A DNA stretch of 64,000 nt from Branchiostoma floridae (taxonomy: Eukaryota; Chordata; Leptocardii; Amphioxiformes; Branchiostomatidae), in NCBI RefSeq assembly GCF_000003815.2, contig NC_049984.1:14279314-14343313 (forward strand), written 5' to 3'. A program made the position numbers and the translations under genes. The stretch's first letter is position 1, and each line of letters opens with the position of its first letter. This document shows, one piece after another, positions 35,779 to 50,700 of this stretch. A model generated the notes under the pieces. It did not search any database, had not been told where the DNA came from, and saw only the letters and a list, made by a program, of their open reading frames with translations.

Positions 35779-38700
35779 GTCAGGGTCTTGTACAGCTTGA
35801 TCTATGCTAAATTTTATAGCCCCACCCACTTCGGGCAAAATGTAAACATGCAAAGCAAAAATATAGAAATATGAAAATATGAACAAGTTACAGCTATTTC
35901 CCTAATGGTTGAAAAGATTAGTTTTCAGAATCTGTTCCCCAATTTTTGGTTTAACTATAATAAGTAACGGAGCATTGTCCACCTGTATGATTATCTTCAG
36001 CCCTTGGGCCACACAAGGCCCCTGCAGTAGGGGGCTAATAAGATGGTAGTTGTGTGTGTTCAATTTCTATTCTCTTTGTGAAAAGTGTTGACTGTAAAGG
36101 AAGAAGGTTGCATAATTTTTTTAAAAATTCTTTTTAAGGCAAGGACACATTACCTGATAGATTTTCAGTAAGGTATATGGATTGCAGAATACGCATGCTG
36201 ACATGAGATTGAGGGGTCAAGGGTTCAATTCCCATGCCAGCATTGCTGGCTAGATGTTACAAATGTATGTCCTGATATGATGATGAATGGTAAGGATAGT
36301 TTACACGACTTTCCTTGCTCCTGAATTTTCCTCACTGGATTAAGATATGTTCTTAATAACTTTTTGTTTTGTTTTCCCCAGGAATACCTGAGTGTGGACA
36401 CAGAGTCTGTGCATGTGTTTCACCTGGACGGCAGGAAGAAGTACAGTGTTTACCTGGATGAACAGGTGGACAGACTCCTGTACTGCAGCAAGGTCAACCA
36501 GTACGTCACCTGGGCAGCTGGGGAAGATGAGTTCAAGGTAAGATCTGAATATAGGTTGAAGATCAGACAAAATAGGTGCAACACACATGTCCAAGTTGTC
36601 ATACCCAAAAACAGAATGATTCTCAAACTTCTGAACATAATTTCATCAGGTTGGTCAAATGTACAGGTCGCGGTCACAGAAGACAAGTGGTCGCTTTGGC
36701 CACATTGCTTAAAGCTTGTGTCTATGGGGAAAAAAATCGGGACCGGCCAAAAGCGGTCGTTATAGGCCGATGGTCGTCTTACGGACGTGGTCGCTTAAAC
36801 AAGTTTCACTGTATGTAGCCAATGTAGGGGTACTAAAAGTTAAATGCTGTTGAATATGATTAAGGATATCAGCAAAAAGGATTTTATTGTACATGAAAGT
36901 TGATGATGTTGCAATGTTCTTGTTCCCTTACAGCTGTTGAATTCTGAGTTTGAATTCCTGTCATGTGGACAGTCACCCTACCAGATCAAATGGTGAGAAA
37001 AACAATTTCTTTTGTCCCTTTTATGTAGTTACAGACAACCTTTAGAAAAACAGCTGTGGTTGGTTAAAGAAAAACATACATTTTGATCAAGAGTTGTTTT
37101 TTTGTTTGTTTTCCAGCTTGATGTACAATGATAACACCAACGAGGTGGTTACAGCAGGGGTGGGACACATTATGGTAGGTCAAACAATCCCAGGTTGTTG
37201 TTTTACATAATATATACTACAATGTACTTGACATAGAAGAAGTGTCATTGTTGTTATGCTGTTCACCTTGTAGTGCCTAGTGGCACATACTAGTAGGTCA
37301 GCAATATTCCTTACTGTTTCTGTAGCAGGGTATATTTTTACAGGTACAAGTTGCTAGCCTTTCCCCATTTGATGTGCATGAGGCACCCCCTCAAACAATG
37401 GACGCCCATTTTGCGTCTCTTCCAAAACAAAGGTGCAGCCCCAACCGAGATGCCCTACCCAGGATTTGAACTGGGCTCTCTCCAGTAAAGCCTGCATCAC
37501 AATCCAAACAAATGCTGGCCAAATTTTTAGATTTAGAGTTTTAACTCCCAACAGACGAGCTGCTAAAAATTACCTTAATCCCTAGTAATCGCCAGGACAT
37601 TGACCATACTTTGGCCAAAAATGCCAGTTTGGAGCTCACGTGTCGGCTGAGCTCAGTTCTCCATTTGTGACGGGGGCTTAAACAGCTAATTGTAACCAAA
37701 TGAAACTCTTCACGAATCATGAATGTTGTCTCATATTTGCACAGTGCTGGTGCTTCAGATACTGTAACAGGTACCTGATCCAGAGGAAGGTGGTTACAGA
37801 AGGGCTGACGTCACAGGACGTCTTCACACACCTGGCACTGGAGGACACAGCCAGTAGACAGCAGAGATGTTACGCTGTCTGTGGAACAGCTGTAGCTGTG
37901 AGTTACACTTTCTTATGTTGTTTGTGTTCACATTGAAGTGCCTCATGACACATATGGCAGCATATTTCCTTGCTCTTTTTGTGGTAGGGTATATTCTTCC
38001 AGTTAGGGGTTGCTTGCTCTTCCCCTTTAATGTGCTTGTGGCACCTCCTCAAACCCGGGACTCCCATTTTACATCCCATCTGGAAAATGGGTGCTGTCTC
38101 AACCAAGATACTTTTCCCGGGAATGAACTGGGGTCTCTCAGATACCAACTAACTGGAACCTAGAGCTCGCCAATGAAGCTGCAACCAGTTGAGCTACAGG
38201 GACATCCTTTCTTAAACACTATGGACAAGAAACTGTCTTTGTTATCACAACAGTGTTATATGATTTATCTTAATTTTGCTTGTCTGTTACAGTGTTTTGC
38301 TTGAGTTTCATATCTATTTTCAACAGCAGAAGCTGGAATTGTTTCTTTAAACTCCCTAGAAAAATTATTCCTTTTCCAAAGTACAAATAGTCCTATTATT
38401 TCTTGTACATCTGCTTGGTTGGTATGGTTTTATTTTTGTTTTTGAGTTTTTTGTTTTGTTTCTGCAGGTTTTTAATTTGTATCAGTGTCAGATGCTCTGC
38501 TACAGAAGGGATTTACATGCCAGAAATATCACCAGGTAAGGTGACATCTGTAGGTTTGTTATGTTTCACCCCAAGAAACATTCTGCTCTTGTTTCTGTCC
38601 TGTGTTATGATTTTGCTGCTTTTATCTCCTCAAAACATTGGTTTTCATAAGGTTAACAGCAACTTTAACTAAAGGAATTTGAAGTTTTTTTGGGTACTTT

Positions 38701-41700
38701 AACTTATTTGTTTTCAGAATTAAGTTTGCTTCATAACTTCTTGGATGTCAAAAGGGTAACCAGAGTTTTGTCTTGTTTCTCTTTTCAGCCTGTTGTTCTT
38801 CAATCCACTAAAGAACCTGATCACAGCATCGAAAGATGGTTCAGGTAGGCACACAATCCCTGCTTATTATGATTGTGTATTGACAACTGGAGTCCAATAT
38901 TGCGATTTAAGTTGCATCAATTTTGGCGATGCCCCAGGGGCGAGCCTAATAGTATACAGTTAATGCCTTAAGTTAGTGGGGATTTTTTTCACAGTATTGG
39001 GAGAAAGTGGAGTGGTTTCAATGTTTATAGTCGTTGAAGTTCCCAGTATTTTCACATATAGGTAACCTGTGGTAAGGCCTTTTATTGATGTGATATTTGT
39101 ACTTGACAGTGAAAGTGTGGGATGACAACTGGGGCCTGCGGATGGTGTTTGTGGGGCACACTGGGGCGATCACGGACCTCGTGGTTTATCCGTACGGTCC
39201 CTTCATCATCTCCGCCTCTCAGGACTGTACCATCCGCGTGTGGAGCCTGGAGACGTGTGATGAAGTCGACAAGTAAGTACTGTAAAAGCCTTTAAGTTCA
39301 CTGGGATTTGATTTCATAGAAGGGAGAAAAAGGAGCATTTGCAAAGTTTTTAAGATCATGGTAGAAACAAGGGGGTAGACAGAAGAGAGAACAAGCGATC
39401 TTAAGGTGAAAATGATGAGGTCTCCACAAAAACCGCAATCATTAAACCACCATGAAATTTAAACTTTTACAGTAGATTATAGTGCATACAAATGCAAGTT
39501 GAGTGAGTGCACATGTCATTGCATTTCGTTGACTAAAAGCTCAAGCATTTTCTGGACATACATAGAAATTGATTCTACCAATATGTACTTACAATCATCA
39601 AGACTTAGTGTACAAAGCTAGAATAGTGTTCGAAAGCTTGCTTTTAAGAACACAAAGGCATTGTGCATACTTGAGCTGCATTTCACTGAAACTCACATTG
39701 AATGTCTTTGGTTTTCCTATCATCTTCAAATTTGGTAATCTTTATTAACTTTGTAACCCTTAGCTAACCATTTTGTGCCCCCCTCCCCACTACAGGATTG
39801 ACACAGAGGAAGAGGTGGCAGGTCTGGGCTCCATTATCAAACAGGACCACGTGTTCAGCTACTGTAGCTATCATGTAGACCTGTGGAGAACACAACACAT
39901 CCACAATCTCTTCACAACTATGGGGTGAGTCTGGCTTTTCCCACCGAGGCACCAAGTATTAGATATTTTAAATTTAGGTCAATTTAAGGGTCTTCATTGT
40001 AAGATTTAAGCGGTACAACTGACAACATTCCGGATAACCTTTGTGTCATGACATTTACAGACAATGTTTAACATGTTTTACATCATACATTTGCATCGTA
40101 TGTCTTTAAAAAGCAGTGCACATTGTCCCCATATTTTCTGGTGGCACAAATAAATACCATGTGTAAACAAACTGGGTGCATGTGGTCAGGAAAGTGTAAT
40201 ATGCTTGAATACTCTGTGCTTGAATGTCACTCCTCAAGTATCATTAATATTGCAAAGCAGTAAAGTCGATACAATTTATCATATGGAAAATGACAAAAAC
40301 TCTGACTTTGAGTATCTTTGATGAAACTTAGCAAACTAATGATAACAACTGAAAATTTAAACATTTCCTACAGGAGTAAAGTGAAGTCCATCAAGTACAC
40401 AGAGCACAAGGGTCAGCTGCCACCCAGAGCCATCTGTGTGTGCGAGGACTCTGCGGTACGCATCATCGCTCCGGCCACGGGAAACGTGCTCACCACTGTG
40501 CTGCTGGACAGCAACAGGACCATTGTGGACGCTGTGTACGCCGAAGCGGAAGGTACTGTAGATTTCTAAAAATTTTTGTTTTGTAGTTCCTCTCCACTGC
40601 AAAATTATGACATTGCGTAAATGTTTTCTTGTGCTACAACATACGACAACTGCAAAAAAACACTCATACTGCAGAAAAAGGTCAGCAAAAGACCGTATCA
40701 CTCCTTTCTTCATCTTAATGTGCAACTTTCTGACAAATGGATGTAAATTACTTTATTTCAACAGTAAAATTCGCGTATGTTAGAATTTGCCAAAAGTCTA
40801 CAAAAAAGGATGTAGATAATTTGATCAGTAGAATGGTTCTATGTTAGAGTACTTAAATGTAGACTGTCATATGGCTTTTGTCAGTAGTTGAAGCTGTTCT
40901 TTTGACTTATCATTCAAGATTTTGGAGGGTATGAAAAGCAAAACACATCAGCTTTATATCAAGCACTGTTACAATGTTGTGTTTAGTATCTACATATTGT
41001 AAAATGTTTTCCTTGTTGCAGAAACCATGTTTGTTGCACTTGACCATGGAGACCTGGTGAAGGCCTTCACCACCAACAACCCTTGTACCATCAAGGATGT
41101 CTTCCGTCCTAGTGAACGTAAGCATTCAATCATTTCTCCTAAGTTTTATACTTTTTTTCATGTCAGGCAGCTTTGTAGACTGATCCAATAGCCCAGTCCA
41201 GCTCTGTCAAAATGTGGGAACGCAAAATGATAACATAAACTTGGAAATGTTTATGGACAGCCACTCTCATTGGTTGAGTCATGAATTGCAATGCTATCAT
41301 TGGCTCAACTGATAATTGTGATGGACTGTCAGGATCGGGTATTAGGTATCATGTAGAGTTTGAAAAAGGGTGATGGGGTATTTGGGGTACATTTCTACAT
41401 GTAAATGCGATGTTTTACTGGCTAGCAATTCCACATCTAGGTGACGATTATGTCAGGGATCCGTTCCTGGGCTATCAATTTGTGTTTGTGTATCTATATC
41501 TAGATTATCTTTGGTTGCAAAGTCCAGCCAAGAAGAAGAAGAAGAAGATCTATGAGTATATTTTGATGTAAACTGTAACTTTGCCAGTTTTGTAGCCAGG
41601 GTTGTAAATGTATGGATGGATGGTTTGAATTCTTTCTCTAACACATTACCCCCCTCCCCAGGAGGAGAATGGTACAACTGCCTGTGTATCTATGAGTATG

Positions 41701-44700
41701 TGGTGAACCCGGCTATCCAGTATGTCACCTGGCAGAAGACCCTGAAGGCAGACAGCGAAGGAATTCTCGCGTTACGACCCAAGAGATCCATCGTCCCTTC
41801 TACCACGTACACCAACCGGACTATCGTGCTGGGAGGGCGTAAGGACGGACACATCGCTGCCTTAGACTGGGAGACTGGGCTGCCTTACTTCAAAACTGAT
41901 GTAAGAAATTTTGCAAGGACACACTTATTCCTTTTATGTTATCCACGATTACAGGTATGCAACTGGATAGGTTTAGAAATGGTCAGATGTTTCAGGTAGC
42001 ATCCACTACCTTTTATCAGGGATAGGTTTTGGTTATTCATAAAAATATCTGTTGTGTAAGTATGAGATACTGGAATTTCTTCCATACCACACCTTTTTCT
42101 GATTGATGTGAAGATATGACCAAACACCTGTCTCCTGTAGGCCCATGGTATGAGGGGTGTGATCAGCATGGTAGCAAACTACAAGGAGAATCAGATCATC
42201 TCTGCTGGCAGAGGTACGTATATATACCACCTGCATGCAAGCTATTAGTAGTTGTAAAGTTTGAGTTGTGCAGGGATTGCTGATGTCTATGTCAGGGATG
42301 TCCCTGTGGCTCAACTGGTAGTAGCCTCAAAGTTGAGCTCCTGGTTCCAGTTAACAGTGGAGATCTTGGAAAAATATACCCTGCAATAGAAATGGAAAGA
42401 AGATTTGCTGTCCTATGTATGTGCCACTATGCACTTCAAGATGAACAACAACAACAACTACCTCCTGTGTTGCCCATGTTACTAATGTTCTTTCATGTTT
42501 TGTCCCCAGACAATGTAGTGAAAGTGTGGCGGATTTTCCCGTTCTCGGAGGAGGCTCTGTCACCCCTGATGTCGTTCTACTGCGCCCAGCCGCCCCTGTA
42601 CATGGCCACACTGAAGGAACGCCTGTGTGTGGGGTTCCAGGAGCCGGCTACGGCCACCTACAGTGTTGTCATGTATAACCTGGTGGAGAAGAGTAAGTAC
42701 CAGCGTGTCAAAAAACAGTGCATCCTATACAGCTAGTTCAGTAGAAAATTTTCTGAAATGAAGTTGATCTATTATATAGAGCAAAAGAATTGGACCCAAA
42801 TTTTCAACTGTCCAACTCTTTGTCAAGGAATGAGCAACACACCGCTACTCTGATGAGAAAAAAGTTAAGTACCAAAGTTTCAAGACACCCTACACTGCTA
42901 GTCCTGAAGAAAATGCAATATATTTTGAAGTGAAGTTGAACTGTTATTTCCAGAACAAAATTTTTTTAACATCTAACTCCAGTCTTTGTAAAGGAATAAG
43001 AAATCCACTGCTTCTGTGGCATTAAGTTATGCCAAAAGAATGCTTGATTCAGTGAGAAATGTTAGATTATTCAAAATGCCTTGTCCTGTTTCAGATCGGT
43101 TCGACCACCGGCCAGACGATGACCACATTGATGACATCACCGCATTGGCGTGCTGCCCCAGGATGAAAGTGTTTGCTTCCTCCAGTCTGGACGGAACTGT
43201 CAAGATTTGGAATGAAGAGAACAGTCTCATCAGGTATGCTAACTGTACAAGTTCTCAGGTACCAAGGTTCTATGTAAACCACCAATAACTATAATCTACC
43301 AATGGTTTGGTCATTGTGATTGATTATCAGGGATGTCCCTGTAGCTCAACTGGTAGTAGCCTCACAGTTGAGCTCCTGGTTCCAATTAGTTTGTAACTGG
43401 GAGCCCCCGGGTCAAGTATGGGGAGGGCATCCCTGTCAGCTACACCATCTTTCAGAAGACGTTCAAGAAGGTGCCTCAAGCATGTTACAACAGCCTAAGA
43501 TGGGTACCTACTAGCCGTACTACAAGGTGAATTGAATCGTTAACTGTGTTGTGCTTTGTTGTGTAATGTAGTAGAAAGACATGTGGATGTATGTCCTAGA
43601 AAGGTACTGTAATGAAATAGATGTACTCTTTCTTTCCTTACAGGATAATCAAGCTGAACGTTGCTCCACACAGTGTTGCCTTCTGTAGTCAGAGGGGGGA
43701 TCTACTGGTGGGCATCGGGAAACATCTGCACAGGATAGAATTTAACCACTGTGAGTATGCACATGTGTGTAGACATACTGACAGTTTACTTGTTAATCTG
43801 AATAATACAAAAACTAACTAAACCACAGACTAATTTTCAAACAATTTTCTTTCACGGTAATTTTTTTTCTTGTTTCATCAAAGTTGGAAACTGCAACATT
43901 GTTATCTACTACTATTACTAACACAGAACTTTCAGTTGGATGGACATTGCCTGCAATAAACATCCAAGACATAGTCAAAGTTAGGGCTCTCTCCAGCATC
44001 TGTCCCTTAATCCCTTGAAGAAATCTTGGTATTTGGGGTGGAATTTTTTTGAGAGATTTGAATGAAGAGTGCCATATGAAAATTTACCCCTCAAAATAGA
44101 AGAAAATGCATTTGAAAGAATCAAAAGTTCCAAATTTACCAGACCTCCTAGCTTCCTTACAGCAATAAGACCTTAATATGGAGCTCCATCAAACTAACAT
44201 AACAGACAAAACTCTAGAGACAGAGTTCTAATGTTTCTTCTCCCTTCCAGACATGCCCAAGACGTACATCTTCCGCATGGTGTCCATGCAGTTCCCCGAA
44301 GCCTTTCAGGAGGAGCCGATATCCTTTAACAACGAACACTTGAACCAGCTGACACCAAGAGACGTCAAGAGACTGAAAAATGCACACTCATCTCTCTTCA
44401 GGTAAGCTGGGATATAAAGATACATGTAGACCCATAAAGGTAAGGTAAACTCATAGCATTTTTGAGGCCTTAGGGGCAGTGAGTTCTTATCCTCTGTGTG
44501 TAGGCAGGGTATTGGAAGGTGGAGCCATCCCTCTCCTTCCACTGCCTTTTCCCTCCACAACAGAACTCAGGTGCCCATTATTACACCTGGGTGGAGTGAG
44601 GAAAGTTGTTTAAAGTTGCTTTCCCAAGGACACAACATGTAGCCAGGAGATGCCTGGAATCAAACCTTTGATCTCTTAATCTTGTGTCTGGATTATTGCA

Positions 44701-47700
44701 TGTGTTTGCAATAATGGTAGGAATGTTATACCGTTGTAAAGTGAGTGTTTAGTCCTTTTGAGAATTACAAATTGTAGTCTGATTCCAGCTGTGCTTTCCC
44801 CACAGATTTGACCACTTTATGGACATCCTGAGTGTAGAGGAAGAAGAGGAGCTACACAGGGAGGAGAGAGAGAAGGAACAGGTAGAGTTTGAGAATCAGA
44901 GTATTCATTTATCTAACAATATTGTCTCATCAGACTCTAAACATGTACCACATAGGTTTAGAGATGGCTTTTGGAGAAGGTCAGGACAAATATTCTACAT
45001 TTGCTTGCAACTATATTTTTTTACTGTCTAGGAATGTCTGTGGCTCAACTGGTAGCAGCCTTGACAATTAAGCTCCTGGGTCTAATTAGTTGGTAACTGG
45101 AAGACCTCGGTTGAAATCCTGGGAAGTGCATCTCAATTGGGGCTGCATCTGTCTTTCAGAAGGGATGTAAAATGGGGGTCCCATAATTATGACTGGACAG
45201 AGCCGCATGGAAGCGCGGTGTGAAGACTATCTACTGCTGCCTGCCCCTGTATCAGGGATCCCAGCAGCAGTATAATCAAATAATGGATAATACTATTACT
45301 CCTACTACATTTATACTAGGGTGTACATGTATTTTCAAGTCTTGTTGCTGTATTTTTCTTCCCAGATCTATGCAGTATTGCAGGCACGAGACAACGAGCT
45401 TCTCAAGATCAAAAGCGGAGAGCTGACCAGACAGAAGAAGCCGAAGCTCAACAAGAAGAAAGTGAAGAGTGAGGCTTTCAAGAAGTACCTGGACCTCTTC
45501 TATAGGAAAACACACGATATCAAGGTGGGAACTCCTTGGAATTGTTTTTGTGTGAAAGAAAATCAGTTGTCTGGATGTTAGTAAGATGGCTTATCACATT
45601 GAGGAGGAATATCACTGGTTGCAATAGATGGTTAGCTGTGAGTTCAATCCCGGGTAGGGCATCTCGGTTGGCGCTGCCACCGTCTTTTTTGAAGGGACGT
45701 AAAATGAGGCTCCCGTGTTTGAGAGGATAGAAAACCCTCCCTGTAAGAATATCCCTTCTGACAGAAATGACAAGGAAACTTATGAACCGTATATCTAGGC
45801 ACTACAAGGGTTGGAATAAATTAATGAACGAATGACATGGGCGTAATTGCATGGCTTAATCAATTTAATGGCTTAACAATCTTGAATGTCCTCTCTAGGT
45901 TAAAGACCCTGATGACTTTGACCCTGACACGTACTTCCTTGAGCCACCAGAACCAGGTAAGGTTTACTCCTGTCAACCTTGTTTTCCTGGCATTTATAAC
46001 ATGCATGTGGTGTGATCTTTTATATTTCCTATATATATGTTTTTGACATTACAATGTAATATATGAATGGTAACATTTGCAAGCAAATGCATTATGTTTA
46101 CCTTCACGTGGTCACGCCTAACAAACCACTGCTCTGTTTATCCTTTAAACACATTCATATACTGGTATGTGGTGACCAGCCCCTGCACCTCTGTCCTGCC
46201 ACTTGCTACATTATTTAATCCAATACCACAGTGTGTCTGCTACTTTGCCAGCAAACATGGTGACAGCTGTCTGGTCCAGGTCATTGACCTTATTTGCTTG
46301 GAACAGAAAAGGGGAACATATGGAGCAAAAACAATATGTTTCCCTTTCGTAAACTTTAAGGTAAATGTGAAATTGACAATTTTTATGTTGTTTTACAGAT
46401 GAGGACCCCTACATGCCGGAGAGAGGTCCCCTGGGGTTCTTCCCTCCCTCCACAGCTGCTGTGAAGTCCGTCCCCACCACTGCTGCATCACTGGATAGGG
46501 ACAAGAAGATGTCCAGGGAACCTACAGGTATGGGACATGGGACTGAGCTTTGTCATTATCTCATTATACTTGAGTAGTGCCAGTAATCTTTTGAATATAT
46601 GGTGAATGTTTTTTTAATGAAGACAATTGCAAGTTATGCCCAAATTTTAGTCCACATAGGAATTTTAAACCCAAAATATTTACCAAATTGAACTTCAGAA
46701 ATTAAATAAAAGCCAAGAATTGTTTCCATGTATTTTCATTAATTCTAACAGTTATACTGTAAATGCAAAAAAAAAGTTCTAAATGGTTTTAAGTTTGTTT
46801 GTGGTGACCTCTTCACTGACATCACTGCAAAAATGTTTGGTATAGTATGCATTATACAGTATTCTGATGTTTTGGAAGCAACTGTTCTGTATGTCTGTAG
46901 CACCCTTGCCAAGTCGCTAAAAGATGGTTTCCAACTGGCTGTCTGTAAAGGCGCCAGTGTTTCTATTACTGTATGTGACTATTCCATTACTGTGTGGCAA
47001 TATGTGTCTATAGCAGCACAGTTTTTCCTTGGTGTGAGATTTAATTTTTGTAGTAAAAGTAGTAATGATAAACATTGGTTGTGATGTTTACTACCAAGAG
47101 CTGACTGTTGTTTCCTATATATGAATACCAGGAATACAGTCCCTACCAGAGGGGCCAACAGAGGAGGATGTAGAGGAAGTGAAAGAAGAAAAGAAAGAGG
47201 AAGAGGAGGAGGAAGAGAAGCCCCCGATGACGTACGTGATCAACCCCAGCGGCTTCATCCCTAACTCCATCCTGGTGCGGCTGCTGTGGCCTGCTGAGGA
47301 GATGGAGAAACAGAAGAAGGCACAGGAGGAGTGGAAACCTCCGACACTCACCGCCGAGCAGCTGGCACAGATAGAGGGGAGCAGGAAGGTGGGTGGAAGA
47401 TAGAGAACACTCTTTTTGTTGTCTTAAAGGAACCCTAAATTTCAGAATGGGGTCTGTGATATTTTCCAATAGATGACAATTTTAGGGAGTAAAAAAATCT
47501 GGGGCAATAAGAAAAAGTCATCTTGTTATATGTTCATTGGTAGTCCTACAGTTCACCACAAGTGGGATTCAGCGAAGCAAAAGGTCTTCTGATAAATGAC
47601 TGCTTTTTGCTTTTTTATACTTATTCCATTCAAAAATAACACGGGGACCAGCTTCTGGAGTTAAGGGCCACCTCGTAACACTTATCAAGACTTGACTCAC

Positions 47701-50700
47701 ACTCATTGTATTAGAATTTCTTCTGCAATGGAATAGGGAAGATCTAACTGCACTAACTTGTAAATAGATGGTTTATCTCTTACGTACTTATTCAATGAAA
47801 ATCATGAAGTTTGCTATAGATTATTCCAGCTAGTCAAGTTATTTATGCCCAATTTTAGTTTACACATTCCATCACACTAACTTTTTTATTTCAGAATCTG
47901 TATTGTTTACCATTACAGAACTTGTAATGATTGATCTTTAACATACTAATGAATTGCTAGTGCACCTTTGTAACTTCTGTTTAGTTAACTGATAAAGCTT
48001 TACTCACATGTCATTCCCTCATGCAGACCTAACATTGGTACCTTATAGTTATACATGTATGCTATTGTCATACTAACACAGTCCTTAACTACTAACATCC
48101 CTTCAAACATACCAGGAACACCAGCTTCCATCTTCTGCGGATGCAGAACTCTCCCAGTCCACTCCCTTCAACTATGAGCTTGCTCTGCTGGTCGTTAACA
48201 AGTTTAAAAGCCGCAGAAAAAGACGCGCATTGCTGCATCAGCTTAAGACCGAACTTAAGACCAGAACGGATCCTTCAAAACCAGTCGACAAGTTACCTTT
48301 AAGTTCCTCCTTGAAGAAACAGAATTTTTCTGTGCCGTTAAGTCCACAAGTGAGGAAAGAGGACACTTTGAGTGTTCTCAAGAAGAAAGCTGACTATACT
48401 ACAGTACCTTTAAGGTCTCCTGAGAGGCAACTGGACACCAGTTTGCCTCTAAGTCCGCTCGGGAAGAAGCAAGACACCAATTTACCTTTAAGCTCACTCG
48501 TGAGTTTGGAGTACCTGTAGCTGTGACGTGACTGTGTATCGTAGCACCCTAGTTGCTGTCAATGCATGCACCTGCAGTTCTGATACAAATTGCAAGATGG
48601 CACCACTACACTGTGTACCTACTGAGAAAGCTCACATGTATGATTTTGCATCTAGTCGGATCATGGTACCAGCACAGAGAAAGTAGTTTTGTGTACGTGT
48701 TAGAACTGGCACTTCAAATACAATACATTGTTACATTGTACTCTCACAAAATCAAAGCACAACATAAAAGAAGCTTGCATGTTCTCAACACTACAAGACA
48801 CCGTATTACAAAAAAATGTTCACTGAAAATATGGAAAGACACTTGACCTGTGTTATAACACACAGAAATGTACAGTTGACATTGCTGTATCTCACCTCCA
48901 CCTTGTATGTATACCCAGAAACCCGAGTCTGTGGAGGATGAGTTTGAGGATGAGGTGAAGTCCTGGTCAGATGAGGAGGAAGAGCCGACGCCCATGCTCT
49001 CCAAACTCATGGAGAAGGCCAGGAAACCCCCCACCCCAGGTCAGTAGTGGGACATTCCCCTGTGCGGAGCCTTGACGATACAACGGTCCATGAGGAAGCT
49101 CTAATGAACTGGGCTGAGGTTTCCACTTTTGTGGGAGTGGCCTCTAGCCAGCTGTCATCAGAAAATCAGCTTTACCTAATTCAAAAGTAAACTTTTAGGC
49201 ATTTTTCTGATTGGCTGACAGCTGGTTAGAGGCCATGTATGCAAAGTGGAAACCTCAGTTCAATTTACAGTAGCAGAGTCTCCACAAGTTTTGTTGTAAA
49301 GGCGAGTCTATGGGTAAGCGTATGTTGTTGAAAGGACTGAACACTTGCAATAATAGTCTGGTATTTATCCCTGTTACAAGTACTTGGTCCCTTCTCTAAT
49401 TGCAATTTGTGAAGGGACAGAAGGGACCCGGTACCTTAGACCCAATTTCTATGTCAGAGATGGATACCTGAGGTTATTGTAATAAATGGTACATGCTGAC
49501 TGACTTGCTTTCATATTAGGACAAATATGGTACAGTCAAACCTGTCTTTAATGACCTTTTAAGGGAGTCAGTTACAGTAAACAGGTGACCACTAAAGACA
49601 GGGTGGTCCTTCTGCAAGGGTAGTCACTAGTACAGGTTTTAATGTTCTTCTATCATCAGACAAATATCAACTGTTACGTGTTACAAGTCAGAATCTCTGT
49701 TGTATTGGTGTCAAACATTTAGCCTTTTGTTAAGATTTTATTCTATTCATTCAGAAACGGAGGCAAGATTTCTCATCAGCCAAGCCAGTAAGTTACTAGC
49801 CGACAGGTTTTTGTGTGCCTTTACTCTCTGAGGAAGGTGGCTGGGTTCTTAAGCATGCTTAAGGTGTAGGTCTCTTTGAACACAGGGCTCGACAACGTCT
49901 AAAAAAACGCAACCGCTACCACTTGCATGCAAATTGGAGTTGGTGACAGCTAAGCTGGGAATCAAACTCATGATCTTCTTCTCCTTTGGTGAACTTGCTA
50001 TATGGCTGCTACCAAGACATGCTGGAACCCCTGACGACACTATTCCCATGTTACTCTGTACCAGTTGGAAGATACATTTTTGTTTGACTTACTGTTTCCC
50101 TTCCCTACCATGCAGAACCCACGCCAGAACCCTCGCCGGAACCTCCGCCCCCACCCAAGCCCAAACGTGAGATCAAACCTCGTCAGCCAATCAAGAAGCT
50201 GGTGACCAGGCCGCTCACGCCACCCAAACCCCCCACACCGTCACCTCCCCCGCCCCCGAAAGTGCCGACACCCCCACCCCCCTCACCGCCGAGACCCCTC
50301 ACCCCACTACCTGACTTCATCTCACAGTTTGACGGGACAGACTGGTACAAGCAGTTCTTCTCTGACCCCAAGGTGAGACAGGAATCTGTTTTGGAAAAGA
50401 ATTATAAAGAGTATACTCCATAATACATGCTGGTTCCAATCTACATGTATGTGACTTTCAATTTGGGAAGACATGGGAGACCTGATAAATCTACCTAATG
50501 GAAAACATTTTGTATCAAAGAATAGGAAATAAGCGGTGTCCTCAAGACCCGCCCCCCCATCCAGTCCAGGGCTAAAAATTTGCTTGTGGGGAGAGACAGA
50601 AAATTCACCTATGTAAAGAGAGATAAAAATGTTAACTCCATGACAGGAAAATACATCGGATACTGAATGCCTTTTACCCTTGCTGCCCCCCCCCCCCCAA

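Noticed and set aside
43329-43440. A/B-box containing sequences considered as tRNA genes
   Set aside because: They do not fold into a cloverleaf with anticodon and acceptor stem, and recur with the same long non-tRNA body: SINEs.
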